DNA of 64,000 nucleotides from Rhodospirillales bacterium (GTDB lineage Bacteria > Pseudomonadota > Alphaproteobacteria > Micavibrionales > Micavibrionaceae): positions 431,120 to 495,119 of the forward strand of contig JACKIQ010000002.1 in NCBI GenBank assembly GCA_020638365.1, given 5' to 3'. Within the stretch, counting starts at the first letter, position 1. Each line of letters starts with the position of its first letter. Made by a program: the position numbers and the translations under genes. Shown one piece after another: positions 46,979-56,225 of the stretch. Under the pieces are notes generated by a model, which worked only from the letters and a program-made list of their open reading frames with translations, searched no databases and was not told the DNA's origin.

Positions 46979-47938
46979 TTATCGCTGAAGAACGATCATC
47001 GACATCAGGCCGGGATCCGCGATAGACCAATCCCCCAGAGTGTAAGTCTCGGGATAAAGAAACAAAACGGTAATACGGAAAACGATCAGGTGCAGGACGT
47101 AGATTTCCAGCGTCCGCCGTCCGGTCAGTTTTAAAACGGCGGCAAAAGGCCCGAGTATCCGGCTCAGCCTCGGATATTCTCGCGGCTCAAACCAGTGCAG
47201 CAGCAAGAAAACCGCCCCCAGCCCGGCCGCTAAAGAAAGGGCCTGCACGCCGCTTAAAACGCCCATCATCGCGCCCTGCCAGAGATAATAGATAAAGAAA
47301 GACAGGAAGATGAATAGCCGAGCATACACAGGCTTAACCTTGACAATCTCCGGGTTGCGCCGAAGGGAGCCATAAATCACAAAAAAGAGGACCAGAGACC
47401 CGTATTCGACAAGAAGGGATGTGGGAAATGTTCCAAGCAGCAGCAAAAAGACCATCCCGCGCATATGCTCGGGTTTCTCCAGCGTTTTGCGCGCATAGGC
47501 ATCCCTGACATACCGCGCCGCGGCAATGGTGAAAAGTATGTTCAGTGGCAAAATATACTCCCCTGACACCAGTTCGCTGAGTTGAGCGACAACGCCCCAT
47601 ATTAGAAGCCGCAGGGGAACTTCGCTCGTCCGCGCATACCCGATCAGAAAAAACCAGATCGGAACGCTCAAACGCCCAAGAACCCGCAGCCAGATGACGT
47701 CAGGATTAGGATCGGAGGGAAGATAGGGAAAAAAGTAATAACCCACATGGTCGGCCAGCATCAGGATGAGCGCCAGCGTTTTGAGCAAATCGTATGAGGT
47801 CAGGTCTTTGGGCAAGATCTTTTTTTGGGGAGGCCTCTCCAACTCTGCCTCGCCCGCATCAGCGCCGAAAACGCCGGCATCTTCCATATCCACGATATCG
47901 CGCTTATCGGAAATGTCCTGTTCCTTATCCTGTTCCAT
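46979..47938 (-). CDS. TraX family membrane protein (copy 1)
   Basis: 319 residues. The TraX signature runs from about residue 45: LTSYDLLKTLALILMLADHV, then WLRVLGRLSVPIWFFLIGYA. About eight hydrophobic segments. TraX of the F plasmid acetylates pilin; the wider family resembles membrane acyltransferases (family knowledge). The N-terminal 40 residues are very acidic and disordered. It starts 6 nt after the stop of a second TraX-like gene, so the two form an operon. Confidence 0.88.
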   Translation of the reverse strand: MEQDKEQDISDKRDIVDMEDAGVFGADAGEAELERPPQKKILPKDLTSYDLLKTLALILMLADHVGYYFFPYLPSDPNPDVIWLRVLGRLSVPIWFFLIGYARTSEVPLRLLIWGVVAQLSELVSGEYILPLNILFTIAAARYVRDAYARKTLEKPEHMRGMVFLLLLGTFPTSLLVEYGSLVLFFVIYGSLRRNPEIVKVKPVYARLFIFLSFFIYYLWQGAMMGVLSGVQALSLAAGLGAVFLLLHWFEPREYPRLSRILGPFAAVLKLTGRRTLEIYVLHLIVFRITVLFLYPETYTLGDWSIADPGLMSMIVLQR

Positions 47939-47944
47939 GGGGTT

Positions 47945-48784
47945 TTAGAAAATTCCTTTCTTCATCAGGAGATAAACCATCCCCGGCGGCGCGATATGCC
48001 AGTCCAGAAAAATATACTTCTCGGGATAAATCGCCATGCATATCCCGCGGAACAGCAAGATATGCGCAACATATATAAAAAGTGTATGCCGCCCCGTAAA
48101 GGCCAGAAGCGCCCGTCCCGGAAGCATGACCAAACGGCTCAAATCCGGAAACTCGACAGGCCGGAACACATGCAGCATCATCCCGACACCTGCGAGACCG
48201 GCCAGAAGCCCGGCTCCTTGCCACCCGTCGAGAGAGGGCAGCATCAATCCCTGCTGGAACCCGAAAGTCATGTACGAAAACCCGGTGAAAAGGGCGATAT
48301 GTTTGTCCGACAACCGCCCGGAAAGAACCTCCCTTCGCCTCACGATAAACCCGTGCAGCACAAACAGCATCCCCATCGAACCGTATTCGAACACCATGCC
48401 CGTAGGAACCGCGGCAAACAGCAGGAGCAAGAACCACGCACGGAGCTTTTCTGGTCCTTCAGTGGCGCGCAGGGCGATAGCCGAACGCATCCGTCGCAAA
48501 ATCGCGATGGTAAAGAGAATATCCAGCGGGAACAGGTACTGCCCGGAAATGATCGCCGACGCGGTTATAATCGTCCCTCCCGCAAGGAAGCTGCGCGGAA
48601 CTTTGTCCGTCCGGGCATACCCGATCAGGAAAAACCACATCGGCACGCACAGCCGCCCGAGAATCCTCAGCCACATCTCGTCGGGGAAAAAATGGTGCCC
48701 GACATGATCGACGATCATCAGGATAACGGCCAGAGCCTTCAGCAGATCGTAACTCGTCAGTGTTTTTGAATAAGACCGGGTCAT
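47945..48784 (-). CDS. TraX family membrane protein (copy 2)
   Basis: 279 residues, paralogue of its downstream neighbour: TLTSYDLLKALAVILMIVDH, then WLRILGRLCVPMWFFLIGYA, then ISGQYLFPLDILFTIAILRR and FTGRHTLFIYVAHILLFRGI. About eight membrane segments. It is divergent from the spermidine-synthase-like gene, with 114 nt between start codons. The two TraX copies and a third at 50369 share the DH-x-x-x-x-FP histidine and the GRLxVPxWFFLIGYAR motif, so an enzymatic role is plausible. Confidence 0.88.
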   Translation of the reverse strand: MTRSYSKTLTSYDLLKALAVILMIVDHVGHHFFPDEMWLRILGRLCVPMWFFLIGYARTDKVPRSFLAGGTIITASAIISGQYLFPLDILFTIAILRRMRSAIALRATEGPEKLRAWFLLLLFAAVPTGMVFEYGSMGMLFVLHGFIVRRREVLSGRLSDKHIALFTGFSYMTFGFQQGLMLPSLDGWQGAGLLAGLAGVGMMLHVFRPVEFPDLSRLVMLPGRALLAFTGRHTLFIYVAHILLFRGICMAIYPEKYIFLDWHIAPPGMVYLLMKKGIF

Positions 48785-48898
48785 CCTGACAAGCCGTAAA
48801 GGGGTTGGTTAGACGCTTTTCATTTAACAAAAAAGAACATACACTACGCCTCTGTTTTTTAACCAAAAAAATTATAACAGACAATCCGGACCGGCCCG

Positions 48899-50356
48899 AT
48901 GATTAATTCCAGACAGGTATTCATGCTTTTTGCGGTCATTCTGATCGAAGGCTATGTCGTCCTCTCGACCGAGCTTCTGGCCATCCGCCAGACTATAACT
49001 TACACAGGAAGCGGAACCGACACGGTCGCGATCATCATCGCCGCCGTTCTCATGCCTCTGGCATTCGGATACCAGCACGGCGGTCGTTTCCGTCCGCACC
49101 GAAAGCGGGGAAAACTCGTCTCCGTCCGCAAGAAACTGATTTTGAACCTTGTTTTGGCCGCTCTTGTTCTCGTGCCGGGAATGTCGTGGATCTTTATGGA
49201 GTATTTCTTTAAAACGCTCCTGCCTGACATGGGCATAACCCACCGCCTGTTCCAGATTTCAGTTTATTCGGCGATCTTTCTGGCCATTCCTGTTTATCTG
49301 CTCGGCCAGACCATCCCGCTGGTTAGCAACTATTTTTCCAAAAACCGCCTTTCGTCCATCACGGGAAGAATCCTTTTCTTCTCGACAGTAGGATCCTTTA
49401 TGGGCGCTGTTTTTTCGACGATCGTCCTGATGCCCCACATAGGAGTTCATCATACCGTAACCCTGAACTTCATCCTCCTGTCATCGCTGGTCGTCATGCT
49501 CATAAAGCGCAAGACCTCGGAACCGGTCTGGGTAATGCTCGGCCTGACAATCATCGCCCTGTTCCTCAATTCCAACAGCGTCATGTCGGACATGGGCATC
49601 GTCCACAACAATCAGTACAACACCGCCCAAGTCCTCAATCTTGGCAATGAGCGCCACCTGCTCCTGAACGGTAACTGGTCTTCGATGTACAATACGTACG
49701 GCCGCAAGCATGCCTACATAGAATTTGCGGAGAAAGTGGCCATAGACCCGATCAGGGAATCCGCTACCCCCAAGGAAATTCTGATTATCGGCGCGGGGGC
49801 GTTCACTCTGGGCTACGAAGACACGACCAATCATTACACCTACATTGACCTGGACCACGATCTTCTCGAAACCGCGGAAAAATTCATTCTCAAAGGCAAG
49901 ATTAAGGAAAACAAGACCTTTCTTGTCGAAGAGGCCCGCGCTTTTCTGGCACGCAGCATAAGAGAGAAAAAAACCTATGATTTCATCTATCTCGATGCGT
50001 ACCTGGGCGGGATGAGCATCCCCGAACACCTCGTTACCCGGGAGTTTTTCCAGCAGATAAAGGACTGCCTGCCCGAAGGAGGTGTCTTTATTTCGAATTT
50101 CATAGCCTCCCCGAATTTCTCGAATTCGCTCTCACGTAATCTGGACAGCACGGTGCGCTCAGTCATGCCTTATGTGAACCGCGCCGTTATTTATGACCAG
50201 TATTACGTTTACGACAACGATCCTGACATGATGGTTAATGTGGCGTACATTTACCGGAAAAACAGGGACGACGAGAAAAAGCGCACCGTCTACACGGACG
50301 ACAAGAATACGCTCTTCTTTGACAAGCCTCAGCAAATTCCACGCTCGGAGTTTTAG
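48899..50356 (+). CDS. Membrane-fused spermidine-synthase-like methyltransferase-fold protein
   Basis: 485 residues. The first 230 contain about seven membrane segments (EGYVVLSTELLAIRQ, then AFGYQHGG, IPVYLLGQTIPLVSNYF, LFFSTVGSFMGAV), as in the membrane domain of fused spermidine synthases. The C-terminal domain is Rossmann-like: EILIIGAGAFTLGYE, then YTYIDLDHDLLETAEKF, YDFIYLDAYLGGMSIPEHLV and REFFQQIKDCLPEGGVFISN. This order matches SpeE-type aminopropyltransferases, but the usual glycine motif (GGGDG) is changed to GAGAF. Substrate unknown. It lies between TraX-like genes that run the opposite way. Confidence 0.85.
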   Translation: MINSRQVFMLFAVILIEGYVVLSTELLAIRQTITYTGSGTDTVAIIIAAVLMPLAFGYQHGGRFRPHRKRGKLVSVRKKLILNLVLAALVLVPGMSWIFMEYFFKTLLPDMGITHRLFQISVYSAIFLAIPVYLLGQTIPLVSNYFSKNRLSSITGRILFFSTVGSFMGAVFSTIVLMPHIGVHHTVTLNFILLSSLVVMLIKRKTSEPVWVMLGLTIIALFLNSNSVMSDMGIVHNNQYNTAQVLNLGNERHLLLNGNWSSMYNTYGRKHAYIEFAEKVAIDPIRESATPKEILIIGAGAFTLGYEDTTNHYTYIDLDHDLLETAEKFILKGKIKENKTFLVEEARAFLARSIREKKTYDFIYLDAYLGGMSIPEHLVTREFFQQIKDCLPEGGVFISNFIASPNFSNSLSRNLDSTVRSVMPYVNRAVIYDQYYVYDNDPDMMVNVAYIYRKNRDDEKKRTVYTDDKNTLFFDKPQQIPRSEF

Positions 50357-50368
50357 TAGAAAAATGTT

Positions 50369-51226
50369 CTACAGCTTCAGCACCGACCACTGGAAAAACG
50401 CGTAGCCGCCCGTGCCCATAATCGCGGCAATAATCTTGAAAACGGCCAGATGAATGACGTAAATCTCAAGACTGTAGCGCCCGAAAAGCTGCATCCCCTG
50501 AATTGCAAAACGTGGCAGCTTCCCGGTTAATTCCTCATGAACCACAGGCTTGAACGCAAGCAGCCTGATATGAATGATAACAGTTCCGGCGCTCAGGATA
50601 AGAAAAGCCAGCGGCGGATATAGCCCGAAAAATTCCTGCGTAAACAGAAAAACGGCAACAGAGAAAAATGCGAACACTTGAACGGGGCGCCTGGGTATAC
50701 CGGACTCTTCTCCAAGCTTGAGCCTGTCAGACTCCTGCCGCACCATGTAGCCCAGCATCGCTAGAATAAGCCCCTGCGTCCCGTAATCCATGATCATGCT
50801 TGTCGGAAGAATAAGGACTGCGGAAAAGAGGGACAAAAGCCACAAAACTTCACCGCTGGTATCCGTATATTGAATGACCCTATCAATCACCAGCCGCAAA
50901 ACGATCATCGTCGGCAGGATACTTAAAGGAAAAATTCCGCCCCCCGAGATCACGCTAACCGCAACAAGAATAAGCGTGCCGTAAATCCAGCGCCTGGGAA
51001 TATCTCGGCTGCGGGCGTACCCGATCAGGAAAAACCAGATCGGAACGCAAAGCCGCCCGAACACGCGGAACCAGTATTCCTCGGGAAAAAAGTGCGCTCC
51101 GATATGATCGGAGAACATTGATAAAACGGCAAAACTCTTGAAAAGGTCGTAACTGGTCAGCGCCCGCGGCAAAGACTTGCGCTTTTCGCTATCGGTTTGG
51201 GAAGTATTCAGGACGCTCTCACTCAT
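50369..51226 (-). CDS. TraX family membrane protein (copy 3)
   Basis: About 285 residues from the ATG at 51226; an upstream in-frame extension of 23 codons would approach priA and has no start signal. TraX signature: ALTSYDLFKSFAVLSMFSDH, then WFRVFGRLCVPIWFFLIGYA, then a late RYSLEIYVIHLAVFKIIAAI. About eight membrane segments. It converges on the spermidine-synthase-like gene, with 12 nt between stops. priA lies upstream on the same strand, 37 nt away. Confidence 0.87.
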   Translation of the reverse strand: MSESVLNTSQTDSEKRKSLPRALTSYDLFKSFAVLSMFSDHIGAHFFPEEYWFRVFGRLCVPIWFFLIGYARSRDIPRRWIYGTLILVAVSVISGGGIFPLSILPTMIVLRLVIDRVIQYTDTSGEVLWLLSLFSAVLILPTSMIMDYGTQGLILAMLGYMVRQESDRLKLGEESGIPRRPVQVFAFFSVAVFLFTQEFFGLYPPLAFLILSAGTVIIHIRLLAFKPVVHEELTGKLPRFAIQGMQLFGRYSLEIYVIHLAVFKIIAAIMGTGGYAFFQWSVLKL

Positions 51227-51263
51227 AAGAACAAAGGATATACGATCCCGCACCCTAAAAAAA

Positions 51264-53465
51264 TCACAAAAAACTCTGCGGGTCGATATCCACATAAACG
51301 CGGATATTGGCCGGGATTTTATGCCCCCCGACCCACTCCGCGATGGTTTTCTGGATATTCAGCGCCCGGTCCGCACGGACCAGAAGGCGATAACGGTATT
51401 TTCCGCGCAACCGCGCCAGCGGCGCCGGAGCAGGGCCGAGCGTCTGGATTTTCTGCCCCTTATCGTTCATCCCCTGCGGCGCGGTTTTGCCTAAAGCCTT
51501 GGCCAGCTCGATCACCTGCCCCTCCTCGCGCCCCGCGATGATAACCCCCGCCAGCCGTGAGAACGGCGGCATGTTCGCCTCCTCCCGCTCCATCGCTTCG
51601 ACCGACAGAAACGCATCGCGCTCTCCGTCTGCCAGCGCCTTCATGATGCGGTGTTCGGGCATCCAGCTTTGCAGGATCACACGGCCTTTCTTCTGCTCGC
51701 GTCCCGCACGCCCGGCAACCTGATGAAGCAATTGATACGTCCGCTCCGCCGCGCGCAGATCACCGCCCTGTAAACCCAGATCGGCATCCACCACGCCGAC
51801 CAGCGTCAGCCCCGGAAAGTGATGCCCCTTCGCGATGATCTGCGTTCCGATGATGATATCGACCTGACCCTCGCGGATCTGAATCAGCTTTTTTTGCAGA
51901 TCCTCATTGCTCTCGGTCGTATCGCTGGCCAGCATGAGGGTCTTGGCATCGCGGAACATCTGCGTGACTTCCTCATAAATGCGCTCGACCCCCGGCCCGC
52001 AGGCCACCAGCGAGTCCGCCTCCCCGCAGGAAGGGCAATTTTTCGGCAACTGCGCGTGATAGCCGCAATGATGACAATGCAGCCGCCCGCTCTTTTTATG
52101 CTCGACCAGCCACGCCGTGCAGCGCGGACACTCAAAGCGATGCCCGCAGGATCGGCACAAGGTCAGCGGCGCGTAACCCCTTCGGTTCAAAAACAACAAC
52201 ACCTGCTCGCCGTTCGCCAGCGTCTCTTTCATAGCCTCCAGAAGAGTAGACGAAAGAAAGTTCCCGCGTTCGGGTTTTTCCACCCGCAGATCTACAACCG
52301 CGATATCCGGCAGGCTCGCCCCGCCGTAACGCGCGGGCAAATGCAAAACGCCGTAACGCCCCGTTCCCTCCGGCGGCGGCCACGTATTATGCGCAGTCTC
52401 AAGTGAAGGCGTCGCGGAAACAAGAACGACAGGTATTTTCGCCAGATGCGCGCGCACTACCGCCATATCCCGCGCATGATAGATAACCCCGTCTTCCTGC
52501 TTGTAGGCCGGATCATGCTCCTCATCGACGACAATTAGGCCAAGATCGGCATAGGGCAAAAAGAGCGCAGAACGCGCCCCGACAACAACTCGCGTTTCGC
52601 CCTCCGCCACGCCGCGCCACGCCAGACGTCTTTGCGCAGGTGTAAGATTGGAATGCCACAGCGCCGGATCGCACCCGAACCGCGAACGGAACCGATCCAG
52701 AAACGCGTTCGAAAGCGCGATCTCCGGCAAGAGAATGAGAACCTGTTGTCCTTTGCGTAAAGCTTCCGCCACCGCCTCGAAATAGGTTTCGGTCTTCCCC
52801 GCGCCTGTCACGCCGTCCAGCAAAGTCGCCTTGAACGCCCCTGCCCCGACCAGCGCTTTCAGAACATCCGCCGCCTCTTTCTGCGCCGCTGAAAGTTCCG
52901 GCCCCGGACGGTCCAGCCCCGGACGTGTGCAGGGATACGGACGCAGTAATTCGACATCCTCCAGCATCTTCTTCTCGGCCAGACCCTTCACCACACTGGC
53001 CGAACATCCTGTCATGGATTCAATCTCCGCCGCGCGGCGCACCTGCCCGTCCTGCATCAGCCTCAGAACTTTCTGCCGCGCTTCGCTTAGACCTTTCGCA
53101 TCGGGATTCGCGCCAGCAGCGATCCGGTATCCCGTAGCGGGTTTTGGCGGCGCGAACGCTCCCGGTGCGCTCAAACTCATCTTGAGAACGGAGCCTTTAG
53201 CCGAAAGCGTATAAGCGGCAACCCAGTCGATAAAATCGCGGTGAATGTCCGGCATGGCGGGAAGATTGAGGCGCTCGATAATCGGCTTAAGCTTTTCCGG
53301 CGCGACATCGCCCGCCGCCTCGCCCCAAACCACGCCGATAATCTCGCGGTTGCCAAGCGGCACAGTCACGTAATCCCCCGGCCACACATTCAGGTTGGAA
53401 GGAACAAGATAGTCGTAGGCTTTGTCGACGGGATAAGGAACCAGAACGGCAAAGGTCCGGCTCAT
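51264..53465 (-). CDS. priA: Primosomal protein N' (replication restart helicase)
   Basis: 733 residues. N-terminal fork-binding domain (VLVPYPVDKAYDYLVP, GDYVTVPLGNREIIGVVW). Helicase motifs: Walker A GVTGAGKT, DEEHDPAYKQED, SATPSLET. Zinc-binding cysteines lie between motifs IV and V: LCRSCGHRFECPRCTAWL, then LHCHHCGYHAQLPKNCPSCG. Final motifs GTQIIAKGHHFPGLTLVGVV and QVAGRAGR. It reloads the replisome at stalled forks. Its ATG overlaps the downstream end of the upstream oxidoreductase gene by four bases (ATGA). Confidence 0.96.
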   Translation of the reverse strand: MSRTFAVLVPYPVDKAYDYLVPSNLNVWPGDYVTVPLGNREIIGVVWGEAAGDVAPEKLKPIIERLNLPAMPDIHRDFIDWVAAYTLSAKGSVLKMSLSAPGAFAPPKPATGYRIAAGANPDAKGLSEARQKVLRLMQDGQVRRAAEIESMTGCSASVVKGLAEKKMLEDVELLRPYPCTRPGLDRPGPELSAAQKEAADVLKALVGAGAFKATLLDGVTGAGKTETYFEAVAEALRKGQQVLILLPEIALSNAFLDRFRSRFGCDPALWHSNLTPAQRRLAWRGVAEGETRVVVGARSALFLPYADLGLIVVDEEHDPAYKQEDGVIYHARDMAVVRAHLAKIPVVLVSATPSLETAHNTWPPPEGTGRYGVLHLPARYGGASLPDIAVVDLRVEKPERGNFLSSTLLEAMKETLANGEQVLLFLNRRGYAPLTLCRSCGHRFECPRCTAWLVEHKKSGRLHCHHCGYHAQLPKNCPSCGEADSLVACGPGVERIYEEVTQMFRDAKTLMLASDTTESNEDLQKKLIQIREGQVDIIIGTQIIAKGHHFPGLTLVGVVDADLGLQGGDLRAAERTYQLLHQVAGRAGREQKKGRVILQSWMPEHRIMKALADGERDAFLSVEAMEREEANMPPFSRLAGVIIAGREEGQVIELAKALGKTAPQGMNDKGQKIQTLGPAPAPLARLRGKYRYRLLVRADRALNIQKTIAEWVGGHKIPANIRVYVDIDPQSFL

Positions 53466-54406
53466 GCGGCTGTACCCAAAACCAGATCACGCGCCGCAAA
53501 CGCGCACCCCCACGCCACCGTGTACCCCGCGCCGCCCTGCCCGTAATTATGGACGACAGGAACCGCGCAGGAATGTTCATCCCGCTCGACGCGGATTTGC
53601 GGACGCATGGGCCGCAAACCCACCCGCACATTGATAATCTCGGGATTCTTTAAAAGCGGATCGACAGTTTTCGCCCAAGCGAGCATATCCCGCGTCAGAA
53701 CGTCATTCGGGGTCAGGTCCCATTCCCCGATTTCCGCCGAACCTCCGATCAGAATTTCGTCGATGCGCGGATAGAAATAATTCTTCCCCTCAAAAGTCGC
53801 GAAGTGAAAATTGACCCCCGGATTTTTGATGATGACGACCTGCCCGCGCATCGGATACACCGCTTCGTCTTGCGCAAAATACCGCGCATGAACCCCCGTC
53901 GCATTCACGATCAGGTCAAAATCTTTTTCAAGCTCACCGAAATTTTTGATTTCACGCAGGTAAAAAGTGCCGCCAGCGCGCTCAAAACGCTGTTTCAAAA
54001 ACGGGTAATACCGCCCGACATGCATGACCAGCAATTTTGCCTGCACGCCCTTTTTGTAACCGAGCGGACAGTCATCGCCCGTAATCACCCGCGCATCGCG
54101 CAACCTCATATACATTTCTGGAATTTCAAAATACGGGTCAAGCGTGCATTTCTTCCAGTGCGCCCAGAATATCCCCGCCGCCGGATCGTCCATAAGGGAC
54201 ATCAGCATCTCGTCATTCTGCGCATACCAAACCTGCGCCCGTGTGCTGTCCTCCACCGCGTAGGGATACGAGATCGCCCCGGCAGCGTAAGACGTCGTCT
54301 TTTCAAACGGATCGCGGGAAAAAATCGTGACGGCGCAACCGGCCTCCTGCAACGCCAAAGCCGTTGTAAGCCCTGTAATTCCACCGCCGATAACCGCTAT
54401 TTTCAT
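53462..54406 (-). CDS. FAD-dependent oxidoreductase, D-amino-acid oxidase type
   Basis: 314 residues from the ATG at 54406 with AAGGG upstream; the in-frame extension before it is rejected because it breaks the N-terminal FAD motif. Starts MKIAVIGGGITGLTTALALQ, the dinucleotide-binding motif, followed by TSYAAGAISYPY, LIVNATGVHARYF, and near the end RVGLRPMRPQIRV and NYGQGGAGYTVAWGCA, which are DAAO/glycine-oxidase-like. Predicted to deaminate a D-amino acid or a glycine-like amine. The stop overlaps the priA start by four bases. Confidence 0.86.
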   Translation of the reverse strand: MKIAVIGGGITGLTTALALQEAGCAVTIFSRDPFEKTTSYAAGAISYPYAVEDSTRAQVWYAQNDEMLMSLMDDPAAGIFWAHWKKCTLDPYFEIPEMYMRLRDARVITGDDCPLGYKKGVQAKLLVMHVGRYYPFLKQRFERAGGTFYLREIKNFGELEKDFDLIVNATGVHARYFAQDEAVYPMRGQVVIIKNPGVNFHFATFEGKNYFYPRIDEILIGGSAEIGEWDLTPNDVLTRDMLAWAKTVDPLLKNPEIINVRVGLRPMRPQIRVERDEHSCAVPVVHNYGQGGAGYTVAWGCAFAARDLVLGTAA

Positions 54407-54500
54407 ATTAACCCTTGCCTCGACTGCACGAAAAAAAATATAGTGAAGAAACGCAGGATATAAAAAGAACACTCTTTAAAACAGCGGAAAATGCGGGACG

Positions 54501-55532
54501 ATGGAAAAACCTAAGTTTTTAGCAGACCTTCTAGGCTCCTTACGGCAGCGTTTCGGCCTGTCTTCTGGGGATCAGCAAAAACCTGAAGAACCGGAATATA
54601 TAGTAGTTCTCCGCGAAGACCTAACCGCCTTCGTCACCCCGCAATCTTACGGCGGCGTTCAAAAGAAAATCGGCAGGGACCACATGGCCCGCCTATGGGA
54701 AAATCAGGCCACCGCCTTTTCACTGACCATCGACCAGCCCGGACAGCGCGGCGAATTCGCCAAAGGCTGCCAGATCGTCAACGCAATGCGCAACAACGCC
54801 CGTGAAATCAGAAATTCACAGGAGTTCGTCCCCGTCATAAAAATCCCGCGCGAGGATATGGAGGTGTTGGCAGGCTCCCGAGAATCCCTAGCGACGCTTC
54901 AGATGATGGACGAACTGATCATCCGCGCGGAAACAGAAAGCGTCCCGGTGGGAAAAAGACAGTCCCCCCTTGATCACATGCACCTTGCGGAAATTCGCCT
55001 GACCCCTTACATACGCGACGATGAGGAAGCGTTCTATATTGTTCCGCGCGAAACCCTCGAGGATATTTTCGAGCCTATTTTGATTGATATGAAAATCAAC
55101 CCCACGGACACGCACGCTTTGTCCATGGGCGTCGAAAAACTCGGCGACTCCCTGACCGAGGCCTACAAACCGACAGCCCATGAACCGAACCTGTATGATG
55201 AAAACTTCGCGGATAACAGGCATACCGGCGCCTATCTGCTCAAGATGAATTTCTGTGAACTCGCCTCCCGGATGCGCAAAGCCGGCCCGGACGCGGAAAA
55301 TATCCTTATTCCGCAGCGCCTCATGACCGCCATCGAGTTCAAGCTGCATCACATGCGCGACGCCTTCACCCACCTGCAACGCAAGCAGGAGCGCTATCCC
55401 ACAGAGGAACAGGGAACGAGGCTGGCATACATGACGCAAGCCTATGCGGGAATAAACCACCGCTTCGCTCAATATTTTGAAAAACCCGGAAACCACCCCG
55501 GAGACGTGACTTTTTTCGGTATGGACTCCTGA
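54501..55532 (+). CDS. Unknown protein with two copies of a repeated domain
   Basis: 343 residues, soluble, no signal peptide. Residues about 34-140 (IVVLREDLTAFVTPQ ... VIKIPREDMEVLA ... LQMMDELI) and about 178-295 (YIVPRETLEDIFEPI ... ILIPQRLMTAIEF ... MRDAFTHLQ) look like two copies of one domain, and the neighbour at 55534 carries a third. The first 30 residues hold a helix that is also found at the start of the neighbour (FLADLLGSLRQRFG against LPAFLKNRFG). Function unknown. It is followed after 1 nt by the neighbour, so the two are cotranscribed. Confidence 0.7.
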   Translation: MEKPKFLADLLGSLRQRFGLSSGDQQKPEEPEYIVVLREDLTAFVTPQSYGGVQKKIGRDHMARLWENQATAFSLTIDQPGQRGEFAKGCQIVNAMRNNAREIRNSQEFVPVIKIPREDMEVLAGSRESLATLQMMDELIIRAETESVPVGKRQSPLDHMHLAEIRLTPYIRDDEEAFYIVPRETLEDIFEPILIDMKINPTDTHALSMGVEKLGDSLTEAYKPTAHEPNLYDENFADNRHTGAYLLKMNFCELASRMRKAGPDAENILIPQRLMTAIEFKLHHMRDAFTHLQRKQERYPTEEQGTRLAYMTQAYAGINHRFAQYFEKPGNHPGDVTFFGMDS

Positions 55533-55533
55533 T

Positions 55534-56127
55534 ATGAACTGGAAGCTCCCGGCTTTTTTAAAAAACCGTTTTGGCGGCAGCGATACACCCGTACAACCCC
55601 AGATCACTCAACCCGCAACAACCGACGTTCATCTCGAGGATTTGGCCTATTGCGTTTCCAGCAGCCGCAAAAGCCAGCCGCAAACAATACAGGACATAGC
55701 CCAACGCTGGCGGCAACTCGCCGATCTGCTGGAGGAAAACCTGACCCGCGACCGCACAATAAAAAAGGACGAGCGCACTTATATAGAAACTGTTCGCAAT
55801 GTCGCGGAGTTGATCGCACAAACGGATCAAGCGGCAGAAACCGTAAGCATCCCGATTGAGGATCTCGACTATATGGTCAACCGGGGAAACATCGCCGCCC
55901 GTGCCAACCGATTGCTTATCCAACATGAAAACGAAAAAGATGATGAACCGGAACAGGAAACCGGCCCCGTCATAGGCGCGGATGAACTGGCGCCCGCGAT
56001 AAGTCCGAGCGACCAAGGACCGTCAACCCGGCATGAACCGCTGAGCGCCTTCGCAAAAACCGGACGCGGCACGCTTGATCCTTATTCCTCAAGCATACTG
56101 CCGATCGGATACACTTCCGTCCCGTAA
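55534..56127 (+). CDS. Unknown protein, single-repeat relative of the 54501 gene
   Basis: 197 residues. It starts MNWKLPAFLKNRFGG, as the upstream gene does after its first residues. Residues about 32-130 (VHLEDLAYCVSSSR ... VSIPIEDLDYMVNRG ... NRLLIQHENE) form one copy of the domain repeated in 54501. The remaining 65 residues are Pro/Glu/Ser-rich and disordered. The two proteins probably interact or act together. Not recognised outside this pair. Confidence 0.68.
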   Translation: MNWKLPAFLKNRFGGSDTPVQPQITQPATTDVHLEDLAYCVSSSRKSQPQTIQDIAQRWRQLADLLEENLTRDRTIKKDERTYIETVRNVAELIAQTDQAAETVSIPIEDLDYMVNRGNIAARANRLLIQHENEKDDEPEQETGPVIGADELAPAISPSDQGPSTRHEPLSAFAKTGRGTLDPYSSSILPIGYTSVP

Positions 56128-56225
56128 AACGCCTTCCTTGCCCCGCCCGCAAACAAGCACTTGAAAACCGCGCCCGATCCGCTTACCAATAATTTGACTT
56201 CAACATGCGGCAGGGAGCGATCAAG

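Noticed and set aside
47825..48769. 314-codon plus-strand frame
   Set aside because: Antisense to two TraX-like genes; Arg/Pro/Gln-rich without family pattern.
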